Assembly (NCBI GenBank): GCA_017444705.1
Contig: JAFSWA010000035.1
Span: forward strand, 1 to 18,272
Direction: 5' to 3'
Origin: a bacterium
GTDB taxonomy: Bacteria; Cyanobacteriota; Vampirovibrionia; Gastranaerophilales; Gastranaerophilaceae
DNA: 18,272 bases
Shown: in pieces, positions 15,660 to 18,272 of the stretch
Position numbering within the stretch: the stretch's first letter is position 1
How the letters are laid out: every line of letters begins with the position of its first letter
Notes under the pieces: model-generated
The model's database searches: none
Told to the model about the DNA's origin: nothing
Seen by the model: only the letters and a program-made list of their open reading frames with translations
Translations under genes and position numbers: made by a program

Positions 15660-15670
15660 GTCCGACTTGT
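15638..15670. promoter_or_regulatory. Tandem palindromic operator between HAD and XRE genes
   Basis: Two dyads in line: CACAAGT-cgc-ACTTGTG (15638-15654, 7-bp arms) and ACAAGT-ccg-ACTTGT (15656-15670, 6-bp arms). The same half-site ACAAGT/ACTTGT thus occurs four times, with dyad centres 17 bp apart. The whole stretch is also an imperfect larger palindrome (arms 15639-15653 and 15656-15670 match at 14 of 15). It overlaps the HAD promoter and lies just before the XRE start, a typical position for an autoregulated operator. A structural repeat without a binding protein is the alternative. Confidence 0.55.
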
Positions 15671-15687
15671 AAGGTGAGAATATTGTT

Positions 15688-15906
15688 ATGGTTTTGAATT
15701 TTAGAAAAAATTTAGGTAACAAAATAAAACAAATCAGAGAAAGCAAAAATCTGTCAAGAGAAGATGTTGCTTTTGCTTGTGATTTTTCGGGTTCATATAT
15801 GGGTATGATTGAACGGGCGGAATATGATTTTAAGATTTCAAAACTTTTTAAAATTGCTAAAGCATTGAATGTTGATATAAAAGAATTATTTGATAATGAC
15901 AAATAG
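15688..15906 (+). CDS. XRE-family helix-turn-helix transcriptional regulator
   Basis: The 72-residue protein is essentially one Cro/CI-type HTH_3 domain (residues 9-66): 'LGNKIKQIRESKNLSREDVAF' (helices 1-2), 'SGSYMGMIERAEYDFKISKLFKIAKALNVDIKELF' (recognition helix and the following helices). It ends four residues later with no extra ligand domain, so it would act as a small dimeric repressor. The ATG at 15688 has AAGGTGAG beginning 17 bases upstream, a somewhat distant ribosome binding site. The tandem palindromes immediately upstream are its most likely target, giving control of its own gene and of the divergent HAD gene. A weak hairpin GGTGCAA/TTGCGCC follows the stop but lacks a T-run. 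The rest of 15907-15998 shows nothing. Confidence 0.88.
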   Translation: MVLNFRKNLGNKIKQIRESKNLSREDVAFACDFSGSYMGMIERAEYDFKISKLFKIAKALNVDIKELFDNDK

Positions 15907-15998
15907 CAAATAGGGTGCAATTTTTTGCGCCAAATAAAAATGATAATTTCAAAAATTTGTCCAACAGACAATTCACGCAAATTGTTTATGTATCTGAT

Positions 15999-16604
15999 TT
16001 AATCTTCTTTTATCAAGCCTGTTTCATAAGCAGCCATAAAACTTTCTTTATCCAAAACAAACGGAATTGATTTCACACCCAAATCACGCATATTTGCATA
16101 ATCCAACGAACCTTCTTTAAAATATATTTTTGGTTTCCCGTCACAATTTTTAATTGTAACTTGCGGCATTTTAATAGGTAATCCGGATTTAATCCAACCA
16201 TATACGCTATTATCATTAATATCATAATTGGGTTTAATGTATCTTTCGGATTTTTTATAAGCTTTATCAAATTTTTCAGTATCAATTTCGACCGGTTCTT
16301 GAATATATTCACCATAATAATTTCTTACATCGGGAAAATACAATCTTTCTCTTATTGAGTTTTCATTCAATAATTCAGCATGAGATTTTTTTGTATAAGC
16401 TATATTTCGTTTGTGTAAAAATTTTTCAACCTCTTTATCTTTACTGTCATCTGCAACAATTCCGGTTAACGAAATATCCGGATTTTCACAAGAATGGCTG
16501 AAATATGCCTGTACCAATGAATTTTGAGTGACATCTACTCTTGTATAATTATTATTAGAATCATAAATATAGGTACTCTTAAAAGAAATCGGTGCAATTT
16601 TCAT
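15999..16604 (-). CDS. Hypothetical protein with N-terminal MKI..ISFK tag and degenerate ParB-like C-terminal motif
   Basis: 201 residues from an ATG with AAGGAG 8 bases upstream. It opens MKIAPISFKS, the start pattern shared with two other proteins here. The C-terminal part (about residues 100-195) has the order of a ParB/sulfiredoxin-like fold: '.PVEIDTEKFDKAYKKS', 'WIKSGLPIKMPQVTIKNCDGKPKIYF', 'EGSLDYANMRDLG', 'SIPFVLD'. In ParB-like proteins the middle block is usually DGRHR.A..RD.G...IPV. Here the G-R-H-R core is G165-S166-L167-D168, so the usual catalytic/nucleotide-binding residues are missing while Y-A-N-M-R-D-L-G remains. Function is unknown; it may be a binding protein on this fold. 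A hairpin or terminator at its 3' end was not seen. It is divergent from the glycine-zipper gene. Confidence 0.65.
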   Translation of the reverse strand: MKIAPISFKSTYIYDSNNNYTRVDVTQNSLVQAYFSHSCENPDISLTGIVADDSKDKEVEKFLHKRNIAYTKKSHAELLNENSIRERLYFPDVRNYYGEYIQEPVEIDTEKFDKAYKKSERYIKPNYDINDNSVYGWIKSGLPIKMPQVTIKNCDGKPKIYFKEGSLDYANMRDLGVKSIPFVLDKESFMAAYETGLIKED

Positions 16605-16674
16605 AATTTATTCTCCTTACCTTATTAATTTTAAATCTGAACAATAAAAAATTATCCGTTTGGATGATTTAAAG

Positions 16675-16703
16675 TTTACAAAACTTAAAAAATATGATAA
16701 GAT
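16675..16703 (+). promoter_or_regulatory. Promoter of the glycine-zipper protein gene
   Basis: TTTACA (16675-16680), 17-base spacer, TAAGAT (16698-16703), then AAAGGAG (16716-16722) and ATG at 16730. The same TTTACA-17 architecture is used by the lipoprotein gene at 579-607. Confidence 0.5.
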
Positions 16704-16729
16704 TAAGTGCAAATTAAAGGAGAAGTATT

Positions 16730-17431
16730 ATGAAGAAATTAATAGCATTAACACTGCTTTCAACATTTTTGACGATGAATTACGGCATTGCCGCAACAAC
16801 AAGTCAGGAGATGGAGCATTTATCACAAAATAAAAAAGTAGAAAAAAAAGCACAAACAACATTGGTCGCAAAAACACCTGCGAGTGCAACGGTTTTGGAA
16901 TACAACTTGATAGAAGTTACATTTGCGGAAGATTTTTCTTCAAAAACGGCAATGGAAGGTGATGAAATCGATTTTCTTTTGAATGACGGTTTAAAAACTC
17001 AGGAAGGAACGACTATTTTACCGCAGGGTACAATTTTAAAAGGTCAGATTATTGGTGTTCAAAAACCGAAATCTTTTAACAGAAGCGGGAAAGTTACATT
17101 GAAATTTGAAAACTTTGAACTTCCTGACGGACAAAAAATTCCTTTGAGTGCAAAATTATTTAAAAAGGACTTTTTATCAAGAGGTAAATTAAATGCATTA
17201 GGAAAAGGATTGGGTACAACATTAGGAGCTTCGGCGGTTGGTATCGGTGCAGGTTGCGGAATAGGTGTTGCAGCAGGTGCGGTTATAGTCGGCGGATTCG
17301 CAATTGGCTTACCAATAGGTTTTGCGGTCGGGGCATTAGCCGGACTCGTTACTCCCGGTTTGTATTATAAAGCAAAAGCAGGAGATAAAATACTTATTCA
17401 GTTGACAGACGATTTAACGGTTTCAAACTAA
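16730..17431 (+). CDS. Exported protein with C-terminal glycine-zipper region
   Basis: 233 residues, ATG 7 bases after AAAGGAG. A signal peptide is clear: MKKLIALTLLSTFLTMNYGIA followed by A-T, with cleavage near residues 21-22. Then a Lys/Gln-rich linker and a beta-rich domain (about residues 55-150) with 'LIEVTFAEDFSSKTAMEGDEIDFLL', 'TTILPQGTILKGQIIGV' and 'GKVTLKFENFELPDGQKIPLSA'. This resembles exported domains in which a dose of G-x-x-L-P-x-G-T marks a barrel. Residues about 155-213 are Gly/Ala-rich with G...G spacing (GIGAGCGIGVAAGAVIVGG), a glycine zipper able to insert in or cross a membrane, followed by 'AGDKILIQLTDDL'. Probably an envelope-associated protein with the last segment in the outer membrane; exact role unknown. 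Expressed alone from its own promoter with a terminator behind. Confidence 0.72.
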   Translation: MKKLIALTLLSTFLTMNYGIAATTSQEMEHLSQNKKVEKKAQTTLVAKTPASATVLEYNLIEVTFAEDFSSKTAMEGDEIDFLLNDGLKTQEGTTILPQGTILKGQIIGVQKPKSFNRSGKVTLKFENFELPDGQKIPLSAKLFKKDFLSRGKLNALGKGLGTTLGASAVGIGAGCGIGVAAGAVIVGGFAIGLPIGFAVGALAGLVTPGLYYKAKAGDKILIQLTDDLTVSN

Positions 17432-17448
17432 TAAAAAACAAAAATAAA

Positions 17449-17480
17449 GGAAAGAGCTTTTTCAAAAAGCTCCTTTCTTT
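17449..17480. terminator. Bidirectional intrinsic terminator
   Basis: GAGCTTTTT (17454-17462) and AAAAAGCTC (17464-17472) form the stem core, with an outer GAAA/TTTC extension across a one-base bulge, followed by TTTCTTTT. It lies between the stop of the glycine-zipper gene and the stop of the convergent gene at 17491 and can serve both. Confidence 0.7.
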
Positions 17481-17490
17481 TATATTTATA

Positions 17491-18024
17491 TTATTTTGTC
17501 ATGACAGCCTGATTTCCGTATAGCGAATATGCGTCAGGAATAATATCCGGATATTGTATTCTGTTAGTCATTAAATCATGCAAAGAAGCTTCTTCAAAAA
17601 AATCTTGTTTTATTTTGTTTTGTCTGTTTTCTTCAATTTCACATTCGGCATCCATACAACGAGCCATAAAATTTTTGGTTCTTTTAAATATATTGCCCTC
17701 TAAACGCTCTTTTGCTCTGATGTCATCACGAAAACTTTGCGGCGGAACATGCAAATTTATTTCTAAATAGCCTTTATCATCTCTCGGGACAAAATTGTAA
17801 TTTAAACCGGCAGCTTTTAAAAGTTTTAAATCAACACTTTTTTTATCATCATTCGGAGAAATATAAACATCAACATACTGTTTTTCAAGTATATCTATAT
17901 TTGATTTGTCCTCTAAAATAGTTTTTTTAACATGCTTAGCAATAATTTTCTGTTCTCTTGTCATTGGTTTACATTCTAACATTAATGCACCAAAAGAACG
18001 GTTTGACATTGATTGAATTTTCAT
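17491..18024 (-). CDS. Hypothetical protein with N-terminal MKI...SFG tag
   Basis: 177 residues from an ATG with AAAGGAA 4-5 bases upstream. It begins MKIQSMSNRSFGALMLECKP, the third example here of a short 'MKI....SF(K/G)' start. It is hydrophilic and charged, without signal peptide or membrane segment. Residues about 20-45 are helical (TREQKIIAKHVKKTILEDK), about 45-95 are mixed alpha/beta with 'YVDVYISPNDDKKS' and 'YLEINLHVPPQSF', and about 100-155 are helical and basic/acidic alternating (KRTKNFMARCMDAECEIEENRQNKIKQDFFEEASLHDL). No catalytic motif is recognised. It converges on the glycine-zipper gene across the shared terminator. Upstream DNA (18025-18129) is AT-rich with no convincing promoter hexamers. 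Confidence 0.65.
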   Translation of the reverse strand: MKIQSMSNRSFGALMLECKPMTREQKIIAKHVKKTILEDKSNIDILEKQYVDVYISPNDDKKSVDLKLLKAAGLNYNFVPRDDKGYLEINLHVPPQSFRDDIRAKERLEGNIFKRTKNFMARCMDAECEIEENRQNKIKQDFFEEASLHDLMTNRIQYPDIIPDAYSLYGNQAVMTK

Positions 18025-18129
18025 TTTATTCCTTTCTTTAACTTGTAATACTAAATATAATACTCGTAAAAATTTTTTTTGCTATATATAAAAAATATAA
18101 TTTTTATAATTTTTTAGAACAATAGAAGT

Positions 18130-18272
18130 CAGAAACGAAGTTTCTGCGAGGCGTATATTAATTTAATTTCAAATTCGGTATAAAAATGCCACTCGCTATG
18201 AGTGGCAAATGGTTGCGGGGCCGGAGTTTGCAAAGCGAACAGCCGAATTTATGAGGCTTGTGAGCCTGCATA
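18130..18272. repeat. Cluster of consecutive hairpins in a gene-free tail
   Basis: Four stems follow one another: CAGAAAC-gaa-GTTTCTG (18130-18146), TGCCACTC-gctat-GAGTGGCA (18187-18207), a G.U-containing stem GTTTGC-aaa-GCGAAC inside CGG/CCG (18222-18245), and TATG-AGGCT-tgtg-AGCCT-g-CATA (18250-18272). GC content is well above the flanks. None has a T-run, so they are not ordinary terminators. The window ends within the cluster, and the whole 18025-18272 stretch holds no gene. It may be a dispersed intergenic repeat of this genome. Confidence 0.55.

Noticed and set aside
15621..15980. 119-codon open frame on the minus strand
   Set aside because: Antisense to the XRE gene and running through the operator region; no motif, and it conflicts with the HTH protein.

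Overview
The window is AT-rich, densely coded bacterial DNA with Gram-negative envelope genes. It holds lpxI and lpxB for lipid A, an N-acetylmuramoyl-L-alanine amidase with two AMIN domains, glutamate racemase, and the tRNA-modifying enzyme MtaB. Three unrelated small proteins share an N-terminal 'MK(I/V)...SF(K/G)' pattern. AMIN amidase, LpxI, very low GC and these N-terminal tags together suggest a gut Gastranaerophilales (Melainabacteria, the non-photosynthetic sister group of Cyanobacteria). This assignment is inference from gene style, not from a marker gene.

Layout. Positions 2-571 are the 3' end of a repetitive 'DGS'-rich protein entering from the left. Next comes a small TPR-type lipoprotein with a near-ideal promoter (642-1013). 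It converges on a murI-amidase pair (1057-3776, minus strand, 4-bp overlap) across a shared bidirectional terminator. Positions 3777-4381 carry no gene; most of this gap (3837-4270) is a palindrome-packed element bounded by 37-bp imperfect terminal inverted repeats, which looks like a MITE. A 54-residue ORF with a -10 box almost on its start codon follows (4382-4546).

Positions 4556-10669 (minus) form one continuous reading frame of about 2,036 sense codons, broken once by an in-frame TAA at 5477-5479. The protein is a giant, repeat-rich, beta-type protein with EF-hand/dockerin-like loops near its N-terminus and no signal peptide. Its homologous repeats continue on both sides of the stop. Divergent from it is a membrane-anchored protein with a possible ADP-ribosyltransferase-like domain (10828-11538); the only start placed to fit its strong ribosome binding site is AUA.

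Positions 11551-15280 hold a small tagged protein (minus), then mtaB, lpxI and lpxB (plus). lpxI has its own promoter behind mtaB, and lpxI-lpxB are spaced as an operon for two consecutive lipid A steps. Then come a HAD-type phosphatase (minus) and a 72-residue XRE regulator (plus). They are divergent, and between them lie two tandem palindromes inside the HAD promoter, a likely autoregulatory operator. Last are a tagged protein with a degenerate ParB-like motif, an exported glycine-zipper protein, another tagged unknown, and a gene-free tail (18025-18272) of consecutive hairpins.

The housekeeping genes together serve the envelope: D-glutamate for peptidoglycan, peptidoglycan cleavage and lipid A. 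The accessory parts are the broken giant gene, the MITE-like element, the AUA-start gene and the operator-bearing HAD/XRE pair.
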